Positions 9,699 to 17,621 of a stretch of DNA of 39,721 nt are shown piece after piece. The first letter of the stretch is position 1; each line of letters begins with the position of its first letter. A model generated the notes under the pieces. That model was not told the origin of the DNA. It saw nothing but the letters and a program-made list of their open reading frames with translations, and did not search any database. Source of the stretch: Gammaproteobacteria bacterium (GTDB lineage: Bacteria > Pseudomonadota > Gammaproteobacteria > Legionellales > Legionellaceae); NCBI GenBank assembly GCA_022600515.1, contig JAHZKG010000015.1, positions 1-39,721 on the forward strand, written 5' to 3'. Both the position numbers and the translations under genes were made by a program.

Positions 9699-10412
9699 TC
9701 ACTCTATTTCGCCAATCGGCATAATATATAAAGGCACTTCTTGTTTTGATAAATTAAGAATTGATTGAACCGCTTTATCTTCAAACGAACCAATCGTTAC
9801 GGTGCTTAATTTTAAAGCAACAGCCTGCAAGCTAATATTTTCTGCTACGTGGCCGGCTTCCATATGGACGTATCGTTTGCCTCTTGAGCCATATTGTATG
9901 GTTGTTTTTTTATAGATGCCTGTAATCACAAGATAAGCTTGGCTGTTTCTTAGCATGGACGCTTGGTGTTTGGATGTGTTGGCTAATTGGATGTTTTTAT
10001 CGCCTGATACACGTAACTGTAAGCTGTGGTTGTTTGGCATATATTGATAAATTCCAGCGGGAAGGTCTGTTATATCTTGAGTGATTAAATAAACTGTTAG
10101 TGGATACAAAGCGCCTGCAGAGGGTGCCGTACGAAATCCGTTTTGCGTTGTGATGCCCTGCGCCGCCCAGAGCAGTTGGGCTATTTGTTTTAAAGTAAGC
10201 GGTGTATTTTTATATGCTCTAACTGAACGTCTGTGTTTGAGTGCTTCTTCAATTGAGGTATTGCTTTTTGTAATTGGTGTTGGCAATTTGATTAAAATAT
10301 TTTGGGTGGATGGTGTGCTGCTAGGCGCTTTAAATTTTAGTGTAATCAAGCTTGAGGATATGAATAAAAAAATCAAAACACCCCAAAGCATCACAGTACT
10401 TTTCTTTTTCAT
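9699..10412 (-). CDS. SagB-type nitroreductase-fold oxidoreductase, membrane anchored
   Basis: The 237-aa product belongs to the FMN-dependent nitroreductase fold, closest in pattern to the SagB/ThcOx group. It has IEEALKHRRSVRAY (54-67; the paired Arg normally contact FMN), LLWAAQG (80-86), PSAGALYPL (97-105), and a late LQAVALKLSTVTIGSF segment. In peptide-maturation clusters such enzymes oxidise azolines, but no cyclodehydratase or precursor peptide is nearby, so the substrate is unknown. Residues 7-27 form a signal anchor, which would put the domain outside the cytoplasm, unusual for this fold. I chose the ATG at 10412, preceded by GGAAA. The frame is open to 10454, but that stretch lies in the terminator of the upstream gene. 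ATG 10427 is an alternative. Confidence 0.82.
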   Translation of the reverse strand: MKKKSTVMLWGVLIFLFISSSLITLKFKAPSSTPSTQNILIKLPTPITKSNTSIEEALKHRRSVRAYKNTPLTLKQIAQLLWAAQGITTQNGFRTAPSAGALYPLTVYLITQDITDLPAGIYQYMPNNHSLQLRVSGDKNIQLANTSKHQASMLRNSQAYLVITGIYKKTTIQYGSRGKRYVHMEAGHVAENISLQAVALKLSTVTIGSFEDKAVQSILNLSKQEVPLYIMPIGEIE

Positions 10413-10440
10413 GTTAGACTTTTCCATGTGTTTGAAAATT

Positions 10441-10485
10441 AAAAAGCCCATCAAAGCCGAGATAAAAAGCTTTGGTGGGCTTTTT
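10441..10485 (-). terminator. Strong terminator downstream of the Spy/CpxP-like gene
   Basis: A 17-base stem (10441-10457 with 10469-10485, one mismatch or wobble) has A5 at one end and T5 at the other, so it can work on either strand. On the minus strand it ends the Spy/CpxP-like transcript and separates it from the nitroreductase gene. Confidence 0.88.
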
Positions 10486-10511
10486 GCTAATCATAAGCTA
10501 AAAAGCTTAAA

Positions 10512-10976
10512 TTAGTTTTTCTTATGTTCTTTTTTATCCATTTTTTTATGCATCTTATGGTTTGCTTGTTTTAGCTTATCTTTTTGTTGCTGGTTAAGAA
10601 TTTGATTGACTTCAAATTTGGTCATGACACGATTTTTTAATACATCACTTTCGAGTCGGCCAGCTTTATCAGCTAATTTATTCAAGCGCATTTCATCAAG
10701 GTGCTTAGCATCTGAGAGTTGGTGTGCTTCTTTACGAATGCGACGTTGCGCCTTATGTTTTTGTTCCATGTACGCTTTACTTTTTTCCCGAATCGCTTTG
10801 AGGCGTTTTTCTTGTTCGGGAGTAAGTGAGAGTTCAGCTTTTAGTTGGTCTATTTTTTTAAGGATACATTTACCGCCATCAAAAGGAGGTTTGTGCATGG
10901 CGTAAGCCGGAGTGACTTGAACAACAGCGAGTGCTAATAAAGCGGCAGATAGTCCACCTAAGATACTTTTTTTCAT
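10512..10976 (-). CDS. Periplasmic Spy/CpxP-family (LTXXQ) protein
   Basis: The 154-aa product has a signal peptide (residues 1-26, ending PAYA), then an almost wholly helical, very basic mature domain. Two LTXXQ-type motifs are visible: LSLTPEQEKRL (49-59) and, in degenerate form, ILNQQQKDKL (126-135). That arrangement defines the Spy/CpxP family of periplasmic chaperones and envelope-stress sensors, which bind unfolded proteins or the sensor kinase CpxA. The Lys/His-rich tail (about 134-154) could bind metal; that is inference. It is divergent from a second small periplasmic helical protein (11190-11537). Confidence 0.85.
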   Translation of the reverse strand: MKKSILGGLSAALLALAVVQVTPAYAMHKPPFDGGKCILKKIDQLKAELSLTPEQEKRLKAIREKSKAYMEQKHKAQRRIRKEAHQLSDAKHLDEMRLNKLADKAGRLESDVLKNRVMTKFEVNQILNQQQKDKLKQANHKMHKKMDKKEHKKN

Positions 10977-11113
10977 GTCTGGTTTCCTTATGTTAAATTG
11001 TTTATTTAATAGATAAATAAACTGGTTTTGAACCTTGTTGAGTATAGTTCAATTTTTAAAACTTACCATAAAAGCCTTGTTTTAGTCCAGTTCGGTAAAA
11101 TAAACCGCTTCGT

Positions 11114-11143
11114 TTGTATTCTAAACAAGGTTAACGTTAATAT
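11114..11143 (+). promoter_or_regulatory. Possible sigma-70 promoter for the Gln-rich coiled-coil gene
   Basis: TTGTAT (11114-11119) and TAATAT (11138-11143) are separated by 18 bases, about 46 bases before the ATG at 11190. The -10 box overlaps no gene. A 9-bp inverted repeat (AACCTTGTT 11031-11039, AACAAGGTT 11124-11132) spans the divergent region, with its right arm between the two boxes. Confidence 0.45.
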
Positions 11144-11189
11144 GGTCTAAAGCTGTTTGAATCAATATTCAATTGAGGGAGAAATTGGT

Positions 11190-11537
11190 ATGCGAATGAT
11201 AACCTGTGGGTTTTTAGGTGGATGTATCATGATTTTTTCGAGTGCATTATTTGCAGCGGATAGTGCCTCAAAACAAATTCAAATGTTGAATGGTCAACTG
11301 CAAGTGCAATTACAACGTTTGCAAGCAACGCAAGAAAAACAACTTCAAACACTGAATAAACAGCTTCAAGCACAATTACAAGATACGCAAAAAAAGCTAC
11401 AATCCCAAATTGACACGGTGAACAAAACAACACAAAAACAAATGGCCGAGCTTAAAAAATCACTGGAAGCACAAATTAAGCAAGTGCATCAAGAAGTGCT
11501 AACCAGTGCAGGTGGTTCAAGTACTAAGAAAAAATGA
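11190..11537 (+). CDS. Small periplasmic Gln-rich coiled-coil protein
   Basis: The 115-aa product has a signal peptide (residues about 1-23, ending ALFAA). A single uninterrupted helix follows, dominated by Gln, Leu and Lys with repeated LQAQLQ-like heptads, and the tail is Gly/Ser/Lys. No enzymatic motif is present. Such proteins often act as periplasmic spacers or chaperone-like coiled coils, but I cannot assign a function. The frame is open from a TTG at 11157; the ATG at 11190 is chosen because GAGGGA precedes it and the signal peptide then starts correctly. It is divergent from the Spy/CpxP-like gene. Confidence 0.75.
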   Translation: MRMITCGFLGGCIMIFSSALFAADSASKQIQMLNGQLQVQLQRLQATQEKQLQTLNKQLQAQLQDTQKKLQSQIDTVNKTTQKQMAELKKSLEAQIKQVHQEVLTSAGGSSTKKK

Positions 11538-11580
11538 TACGCACTATTTTTTATAGTGTAGCCTCTGTGATGCGTATCAT
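11534..11580. terminator. Bidirectional terminator between the coiled-coil gene and nadA
   Basis: Outer arms ATGATACGCA (11534-11543) and TGCGTATCAT (11571-11580) are a perfect 10-bp inverted repeat. An inner hairpin (CACTAT 11542-11547, ATAGTG 11553-11558) overlaps it, so two alternative foldings exist. On the minus strand the hairpin is followed by six U, a good rho-independent terminator for nadA. It includes the last nadA codons and the stop codon of the coiled-coil gene. Confidence 0.8.
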
Positions 11581-12894
11581 ATTTTGAAGTGCTTTTTTAG
11601 CGTTATCAATCACCCAGGCTTGGTCTTCTGAGCTAAGCCTTTGTCTAGTTCCTGTGAATTCATGTACAACATCGCCAGCTTTTACCTCATTATATTCCAT
11701 CTGCTTTCCAAGACGTAATGAATCAAGTAAACCCACCAAATGAGGAGGGTCATTGCGTGACATGGTTGCACATCCACACCCTAAACTGTTTGGGTTATCT
11801 TGCGTGGGTGCTTCAGCAAGGTTTACAACATGAATACCACGGGATGTTGCCTGTTGTTTTAAGTTTTCCACCATATGATTTTCTGTGCCAATGGCATAAC
11901 GTTTGGTTTTGGCGCGATCATTCATTACCAAATCCCAAATAAAGGCAGTTGATCCAGCATGTTGGGCTGCTCGAACAACGCTATTTCTACACTCCGGATG
12001 AACAACTGTGGTGTAGTTTTTAGTGTCCCAATAAGCACACATAGCCCCATCATATCCGGTGTGTACCGTGCATTCACTTGCAAATAAAATAAGATCGGCT
12101 TGGTCAAATTCTCGAAGTGTTTTAGCATTTTGCGCGTCAAGCTGATACTGCGCACCTTCTGTGCCAGAAGGCCAATAGGCCAGGTTTTGAATGCCGAGCC
12201 AATGGGCTACATTTTCACCCATGTGTTGATCGGGAATAAACAAGATTTTTTTATTTTTTTCACGTGCCCACTGAAAAATTTTCTTGACGTTTGAGCTGGT
12301 ACAAACAGCACCACCTTGAGCGCCTGTCATCGCTTTAACACGTCCTGAAGTGTTCATATAACAAATCGGTAGAATATTCTCAGCACCGTAACGTGCATTG
12401 AGTTCAGTAAAAGCGGGTTGCACCATAAAATCTTTGGCAAGCATTTCCATCGTGCAGCCTGATTTAGGATTGGTGATATAAACAGACTGTGATTCATGTG
12501 CAAGCATAGCAATCGATTCCGCCATGAAATGCACGGCTGACTCAACAATAATTGATTTTTCAGGGTGGCTTGCAGCCATTAATGCAAGCTGGTAAGAATC
12601 TCCAATTTTTCCACCAAACTGCTCGACCAAACGGACAATTTCGCCTCCCATATAATAATGTGACAGTAGTAATAAATCAGGCCCAAAATGGTCTTGTACT
12701 TTATTTAAATAAGGGCTCATCCAACTAAGTACAGTTGTTAGCTTACGATCAGGTAGAGCTAAGTACTCTTCCGCATAAGGGATATAATCGGTTTGATACC
12801 AATCGAGCGGATAGTCACTTTGACATATTTTCATGTCCTGTGTGATGCTCATGAGGTTTTTTTCTGGAGTATATATTGTATCTGCTGTAAACAT
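11551..12894 (-). CDS. nadA: Quinolinate synthase A
   Basis: NadA condenses iminoaspartate from NadB with dihydroxyacetone phosphate to quinolinate, using a [4Fe-4S] cluster. Three cysteine contexts match the cluster ligands: KSGCTMEML, the ECTVHT segment, and LGCGCATMS. The substrate-pocket segments LLSHYYMGGEIVRL and GDSYQLALMAA are also present. At 447 aa it is longer than the roughly 350 aa of E. coli NadA, with about 50 extra residues at the N-terminus and more at the C-terminus. Later in-frame ATGs exist at 12852 and 12834, so the first 20 residues are uncertain. It is monocistronic and separate from nadB and nadC, which are both within 10 kb. Confidence 0.93.
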   Translation of the reverse strand: MFTADTIYTPEKNLMSITQDMKICQSDYPLDWYQTDYIPYAEEYLALPDRKLTTVLSWMSPYLNKVQDHFGPDLLLLSHYYMGGEIVRLVEQFGGKIGDSYQLALMAASHPEKSIIVESAVHFMAESIAMLAHESQSVYITNPKSGCTMEMLAKDFMVQPAFTELNARYGAENILPICYMNTSGRVKAMTGAQGGAVCTSSNVKKIFQWAREKNKKILFIPDQHMGENVAHWLGIQNLAYWPSGTEGAQYQLDAQNAKTLREFDQADLILFASECTVHTGYDGAMCAYWDTKNYTTVVHPECRNSVVRAAQHAGSTAFIWDLVMNDRAKTKRYAIGTENHMVENLKQQATSRGIHVVNLAEAPTQDNPNSLGCGCATMSRNDPPHLVGLLDSLRLGKQMEYNEVKAGDVVHEFTGTRQRLSSEDQAWVIDNAKKALQNMIRITEATL

Positions 12895-13203
12895 GAATAA
12901 CGACCTGTTAGTTAAATGTTATTTTATAAGCTTTAAAAATACACATATTATGTGGCCTATAAAGTCTCAAATTTTGAGGCTAAAAGCAAATAAAGTGAGT
13001 AAGCATTCAATAAGTCGTGTCAACACACTTTAGATAGTGAGTTGCATGAGGGCTCTGCAACCACAAAATGCATAGTCTTCAATTTTAGTTACAGTATCCG
13101 GGACACTGAAATAGATTAGGGTGCTTTAGCTTTTGGTAAGCTTTACTTTTATTCATTATGGTTTATAGTTTAACTATAGATCTTTTTATTTCCGAGAACT
13201 CTA
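12895..13203 (+). promoter_or_regulatory. Intergenic region with a promoter-like site and operator-like palindrome
   Basis: This 309-bp divergent region holds no gene. TTTACT (13142-13147) and TATAGT (13164-13169), 16 bases apart, form a plausible promoter for the 404-aa gene starting at 13204. A palindrome, TATAGTT-T-AACTATA (13164-13178), begins exactly on that -10 box, so a bound protein would block it. A second short palindrome (CTCAAA-T-TTTGAG) lies near 12967-12979, on the nadA side. Confidence 0.4.
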
Positions 13204-14418
13204 ATGAGCTCACATAGCCATCAATTTTTTAATCCTGCGGCGGATCAAGCAAAGGATTTACCTAAAACGCCTGCTCTTCATGCTTCTGGTCAAGATGCGG
13301 CTAATAATTTTCCTGGAAATCAAGATGGATGGATAGCTTTTTCTGAAGAAGTACTTGATGAAATTGTTCGCAATATTGGGGATAACGGTCATTTTTTTAT
13401 TACGGAAGCGGCACAGCGGTCTGGTCCTCAAAATGCCTCCGACTTTGAAAATATTTTTAGGTTTTGTGCAAAGAAACGTTATGAGATAGCTCAAACGCTT
13501 AATCATGAAAATGCTAGGAATTTTGGTGTTTTTAGAGGAAAGGATGAGTGGATTTGGGAAGAGCTTTATGGTGATCCAGCTTATGGAGGATGGGCGAATG
13601 TGAAAAGTGAAGTGTTTAAGGACGTACTATCTTTGGCCTCAAACATGTTACGAGACATAGCAGCAGAAGAAGCAGGATTTGAGTTGGTTTCTCATTCAAT
13701 AGAAGAACCCTTTGAACTGATCTCATCGCCTTTAGATGAAGACGCAGAAGAAGCAGAAGAAGATGACGAAGCATGTGAAACAATGCTGGTTTTGGAGAGC
13801 TCACTGGAAGATGAAGGCCTAACAGTTTCAAAAGAGCATGAAGATGAATTCATGAAGATATTTTGTGAGAAGTATCAAAAAGACTTAACTGGGGAGGAAT
13901 TTGTAATTAATATACAGCTTAAAACAGCTTCTTTTGAGTCTGGTGTAACGAAAGCAGCACATTATAACAAGGAGCTGTCGGATATTATAATGAGACATTA
14001 CCCACAAGATACGAAAAAAGATTTTGTGAGGATCACGCATGCAAAGACGAGTGAAGACGAGCAAGTAGGCAACTTTAATATTGCTAATCATTATTATAAA
14101 AATTTACTATCAATGAGCACTGATTCGGCAGAAGATAGAAATGAATTTTTGAAAGAGCTCGGACGGCTCACTTATTTGCTTGCGCACTTAATGCCTTTAA
14201 GGCGAGGTAGTTCAAGTGTGTGTGAGTGGATCACAAAAGCAATTGCCTTAAAAAAAGGAATAACACTCGGCGCCTTTAATCACGATGAGCCTCTTCCTTG
14301 GGATTTTAAGGCTTTTGTAACGCCTGACCAAGAGGTGTATGCCGCATGGTATGCAGAGAAAGCATTTTTAGATATCACGCTTGAGTCGGAACTTCCCCCG
14401 AGGGTAGATGGGCCCTGA
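13204..14418 (+). CDS. Acidic 404-aa protein of unknown function
   Basis: I recognise no family. The protein is hydrophilic, without signal peptide or membrane segment, so it is cytoplasmic or secreted without a Sec signal. It appears to have an N-terminal helical part (about 40-155), a very acidic linker (178-192, mostly Asp/Glu), and a C-terminal part (about 205-395). The most conserved-looking block is LLAHLMPLRRGSSSVCEW around residues 325-342, where a His, a Pro and Arg-Gly-Ser could form a catalytic or binding site; this is inference. There is little Shine-Dalgarno sequence. It ends 14 bases from the convergent nadB. Acidic composition and lineage-restricted look make it a candidate secreted effector, unproven. 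Confidence 0.7.
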   Translation: MSSHSHQFFNPAADQAKDLPKTPALHASGQDAANNFPGNQDGWIAFSEEVLDEIVRNIGDNGHFFITEAAQRSGPQNASDFENIFRFCAKKRYEIAQTLNHENARNFGVFRGKDEWIWEELYGDPAYGGWANVKSEVFKDVLSLASNMLRDIAAEEAGFELVSHSIEEPFELISSPLDEDAEEAEEDDEACETMLVLESSLEDEGLTVSKEHEDEFMKIFCEKYQKDLTGEEFVINIQLKTASFESGVTKAAHYNKELSDIIMRHYPQDTKKDFVRITHAKTSEDEQVGNFNIANHYYKNLLSMSTDSAEDRNEFLKELGRLTYLLAHLMPLRRGSSSVCEWITKAIALKKGITLGAFNHDEPLPWDFKAFVTPDQEVYAAWYAEKAFLDITLESELPPRVDGP

Positions 14419-14432
14419 TTAATAGGTCTTAA

Positions 14433-16109
14433 CTAAGCCAACTCATGCGTAGGCGGCGTAATGTGATTGAGTGTCCAGTTGGATGCATTGGATTGTACAA
14501 CGCTTTCTTGTGCGTGCTGTTTTTTGTTTGGGAAATCATCTCTAAAATGTCCGCCGCGTGATTCGCGTCTAGCGCGTGCAGACTTTACAATCAGTTCAGC
14601 ATTTAAAATAATGTTTCTTAGCTCAATAAAATCTCGTGTAATGCGATGTGTCCAGTAATACTCTTCGATGATTTCTTTTCGTTTGTAAATAAGCTGTAAT
14701 AAATCATTAAGGCCCGCTTCTGTGCGGACAATGCCGGCATAAGACATCATTTCACCGCGTAAGCCTCGCCAGTGAGCATTAATTTGGCTCGCACGCCGAT
14801 GATTCACTTCTCGTGGTGAGTGCCACGTGGGTAAATCATGTTTGAGTGTCCAGGGGGTTTGAATATCTTTTAAGCTTGCATGTGCCGCTTTTGAGGCCAT
14901 CACAACGGCTTCGAGTAGCGAATTACTTGCAAGGCGGTTTGCACCATGTAACCCAGTAAAGGCGGTTTCGCCTATGGCATATAATCGCTCTAAATCGGTT
15001 TGGCCGTTGGGGCGTGCGAGAATGCCTCCACACTGATAGTGCGCTGCTGGAACCACAGGAATTAAATCTTCGGCCATATTAATATTTATGGATTCGAGTG
15101 TTTGATAAATTTGAGGAAAGCGTTTTTTCAAAAAAGATTGAGATTGATGCGTAATATCTAAATAAACAAACGGCTTGTCGCCTTCTTCAATTTCATTGAA
15201 AATTGCACGCGATACAATATCGCGTGTGGCAAGGTCTTTTTGTTCTGGGGCATAATCTGCCATGAAGGGCTTTAGCGTATCGGCATGACGTAAAATAGCG
15301 CCTTCGCCCCGGACAGCTTCAGAAATTAAAAAATTGCTAATATCTGGATGGTAAAGCAGGGTGGGGTGAAATTGATAAAATTCCATATTGCCAATGCGCG
15401 CGCCTGCGCGATAAGCCATGGCAACCCCATCACCGGTTGCAACCATGCTATTGCTGGTATAGCGATACGTTTTACCCGCTCCGCCTGTTGCAAGCACAAC
15501 ACAGCGTGCAAGGTAGGTATGAATTTGATGAGTTTTATTATCTAGAATATACGCACCTAATACTTCGCCTTGATGGCGCATTCGGTGCGGGTGATGTTGT
15601 GTAATTAAATTAATCGCCGTATGGTGTTGTTCGCACTGAATATTGGGGTGTTCATGGGTGGCTGTGAGTAATGTATTCATCATAGCCAAACCGGTTTGAT
15701 CGCCTACATGTAAAATACGGCGGTGACTGTGTCCGCCTTCATGTCCAAGTGCGTATTGGTTTGTATTGGTTTTATCAAATGGAACAGCGTAGTGCTCGAG
15801 CTGCTGAATTGCATTGGGACTTGCTTTAATAATCTCTTCGACGTTTTCAGCGTAACATAACCCATCGCCTGCTTTTAATGTATCGTTGATGTGGTTGTTG
15901 ATAGTGTCTTCAGGTGAAAAAGCAGTCGCAATACCGCCTTGGGCATAGCGGCTATTGGATTCGCCGAGTGCAGTTTTACTAATCAGGGCAAGGGTTGCTC
16001 TGGGGTTATGTTTTAGCACTTCTAGGCAATAATGTAAGCCGGCCAAACCACCACCAATGACGAGGATGTCAACGTGATAGGTTTGGCCCTGTTGTGATGA
16101 ACCAGACAT
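14433..16109 (-). CDS. nadB: L-aspartate oxidase
   Basis: NadB oxidises L-aspartate to iminoaspartate with FAD, the first step of de novo NAD synthesis. At 558 aa it is of family length. Seen: the dinucleotide-binding GGGLAG (19-24), SRYAQGGIATAFSPEDT for FAD and substrate binding, the GHEGGHSHRR segment with active-site residues, and a C-terminal Arg/Glu-rich helical domain as in succinate dehydrogenase flavoproteins. Its ATG shares one base with the purB stop (TAATG), so purB-nadB is a transcriptional pair. The product feeds NadA. Confidence 0.97.
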   Translation of the reverse strand: MSGSSQQGQTYHVDILVIGGGLAGLHYCLEVLKHNPRATLALISKTALGESNSRYAQGGIATAFSPEDTINNHINDTLKAGDGLCYAENVEEIIKASPNAIQQLEHYAVPFDKTNTNQYALGHEGGHSHRRILHVGDQTGLAMMNTLLTATHEHPNIQCEQHHTAINLITQHHPHRMRHQGEVLGAYILDNKTHQIHTYLARCVVLATGGAGKTYRYTSNSMVATGDGVAMAYRAGARIGNMEFYQFHPTLLYHPDISNFLISEAVRGEGAILRHADTLKPFMADYAPEQKDLATRDIVSRAIFNEIEEGDKPFVYLDITHQSQSFLKKRFPQIYQTLESININMAEDLIPVVPAAHYQCGGILARPNGQTDLERLYAIGETAFTGLHGANRLASNSLLEAVVMASKAAHASLKDIQTPWTLKHDLPTWHSPREVNHRRASQINAHWRGLRGEMMSYAGIVRTEAGLNDLLQLIYKRKEIIEEYYWTHRITRDFIELRNIILNAELIVKSARARRESRGGHFRDDFPNKKQHAQESVVQSNASNWTLNHITPPTHELA

Positions 16110-17488
16110 TATGAAAAAGCTTTAACAAGTGCCGCAGCAAGTCCTGTATAAGTATTGGGTGTAAGCGCTAATAAGTCTGATTTTGCCTCATCAGGCAGCT
16201 CAAGGCTTGCGATAAAAGCATGTAGCGTCTCTTGATTCATGTCTCGACCACGCGAGAAGTCACGTAGGGCTTCGTAAGCATTGGGAAGACCATGACGTCG
16301 CATGACGGTTTGAATGGCCTCAGTGACGACTTCCCATTTGCCGTTGAGATCTGCTTTTAAGGCATTTGGATTGATTTCAAGTTTTTCATTTCCTTGGGCA
16401 ATGGCTTGATAGGCAATGAAAGCATAGGCAAAGGCAACCCCAATATTTCGTAAAACAGTAGAATCAGATAAGTCACGTTGCAGACGAGACTGTGTGAGTT
16501 TATTTGCAAAGTGATCAAACAATGTGTTTGATAACCCGAGGTTTCCTTCTGCATTTTCAAAGTCAATTGGGTTGACTTTGTGCGGCATAGTAGAAGACCC
16601 CACTTCGCCTTGGACTGTTTTTTGTTTAAAATAACCCAGCGAAATATAAGACCAAATATCACGGGTATAGTCGAGTAAAATATTATTAATACGGACCATT
16701 AAGTGTGAGACTTCAGCCAGTCCATCATGCGGTTCAATTTGTGTAGTATAGGCACTAAATGATAGACCTAGTTTTGTAATAAACTGCGAGCAATGTTTTC
16801 GCCAGTCTACTTTTGGATAAGCAATGATGTGTGCATTATAGTTTCCAACAGCACCGTTGCATTTTGCAGAGATTAGAACCTCGGCAAGTTGTTGCAGTGG
16901 GCGCTTTAAACGCGCTGAAAAGTTTATGAGCTCTTTGCCCATAGTGGTTGGGGTTGCGGGTTGTCCATGGGTTCGGCCCAGCATGGCTACTTCACCATGT
17001 TGTTTCCCAAGGAGTGTAATGCCGCCAATAATTTCAGCTAACGTAGGCTGAATCACTTGAGCAAGTGCTTCTTTTACCATGAAGGCATACGCTAAATTAT
17101 TAATATCTTCTGATGTGCAAGCAAAATGAATAAAGCCTGGTATATGACGTAATGGCTCAAATGCTTCTAATTTATCACGCAAATAATATTCAACAGCTTT
17201 GACGTCGTGATTGGTTTTTTTTTCGTATGCTTTAATTTTTTCAGCTTCTTTTTCGTCAAACTGCTCGATGAGTTGATTTAAAAAATGCTTAGATGCTGTA
17301 TCTAAAGGCGGGACGTCAGTGATTTTAGCGTTGTCAGCCAATGACTCGAGCCATCGTACTTCAACAAATAATCGATAATAAGTAAGACCAAATTCACTGA
17401 AAAATGGGCTTAAAGCACGTGTTTTTTTAAGGTAGCGTCCATCAACGGGAGAAATAGAATTTAGTGCATTAAGAGAAGATAAAGTCAT
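16109..17488 (-). CDS. purB: Adenylosuccinate lyase
   Basis: PurB cleaves SAICAR to AICAR and adenylosuccinate to AMP in purine synthesis. The 459-aa product is the E. coli type, with the N-terminal SISPVDGRYLKK. The catalytic His region THGQPATP is at 173-180, TSEDIN at 125-130, and the fumarase/lyase signature GSSTMPHKVNP at 297-307. It makes fumarate, as does nothing else here, and it heads the purB-nadB pair. It is divergent from ppsA. Confidence 0.97.
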   Translation of the reverse strand: MTLSSLNALNSISPVDGRYLKKTRALSPFFSEFGLTYYRLFVEVRWLESLADNAKITDVPPLDTASKHFLNQLIEQFDEKEAEKIKAYEKKTNHDVKAVEYYLRDKLEAFEPLRHIPGFIHFACTSEDINNLAYAFMVKEALAQVIQPTLAEIIGGITLLGKQHGEVAMLGRTHGQPATPTTMGKELINFSARLKRPLQQLAEVLISAKCNGAVGNYNAHIIAYPKVDWRKHCSQFITKLGLSFSAYTTQIEPHDGLAEVSHLMVRINNILLDYTRDIWSYISLGYFKQKTVQGEVGSSTMPHKVNPIDFENAEGNLGLSNTLFDHFANKLTQSRLQRDLSDSTVLRNIGVAFAYAFIAYQAIAQGNEKLEINPNALKADLNGKWEVVTEAIQTVMRRHGLPNAYEALRDFSRGRDMNQETLHAFIASLELPDEAKSDLLALTPNTYTGLAAALVKAFS

Positions 17489-17621
17489 AATAGTGTAATA
17501 AATTTAAGGTAACGTGAATTATAAGAAGTATATAATAGACGATTACGTCTCATGATAGAAGTTGCACGTGACATGAATTTAAGTAGAATGATGCTTATTT
17601 TCGAAGGAATCGAGAGGATTT

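Noticed and set aside
10413..10454. An extended start for the nitroreductase
   Set aside because: The extra codons lie partly in the terminator hairpin of the upstream gene; the ATG at 10412 has a better ribosome binding site and starts the anchor cleanly.
11534..11580. A mobile-element end formed by the 10-bp inverted repeat
   Set aside because: The arms sit exactly at the convergent gene ends and are followed by U6 on the minus strand, so a shared terminator explains them.
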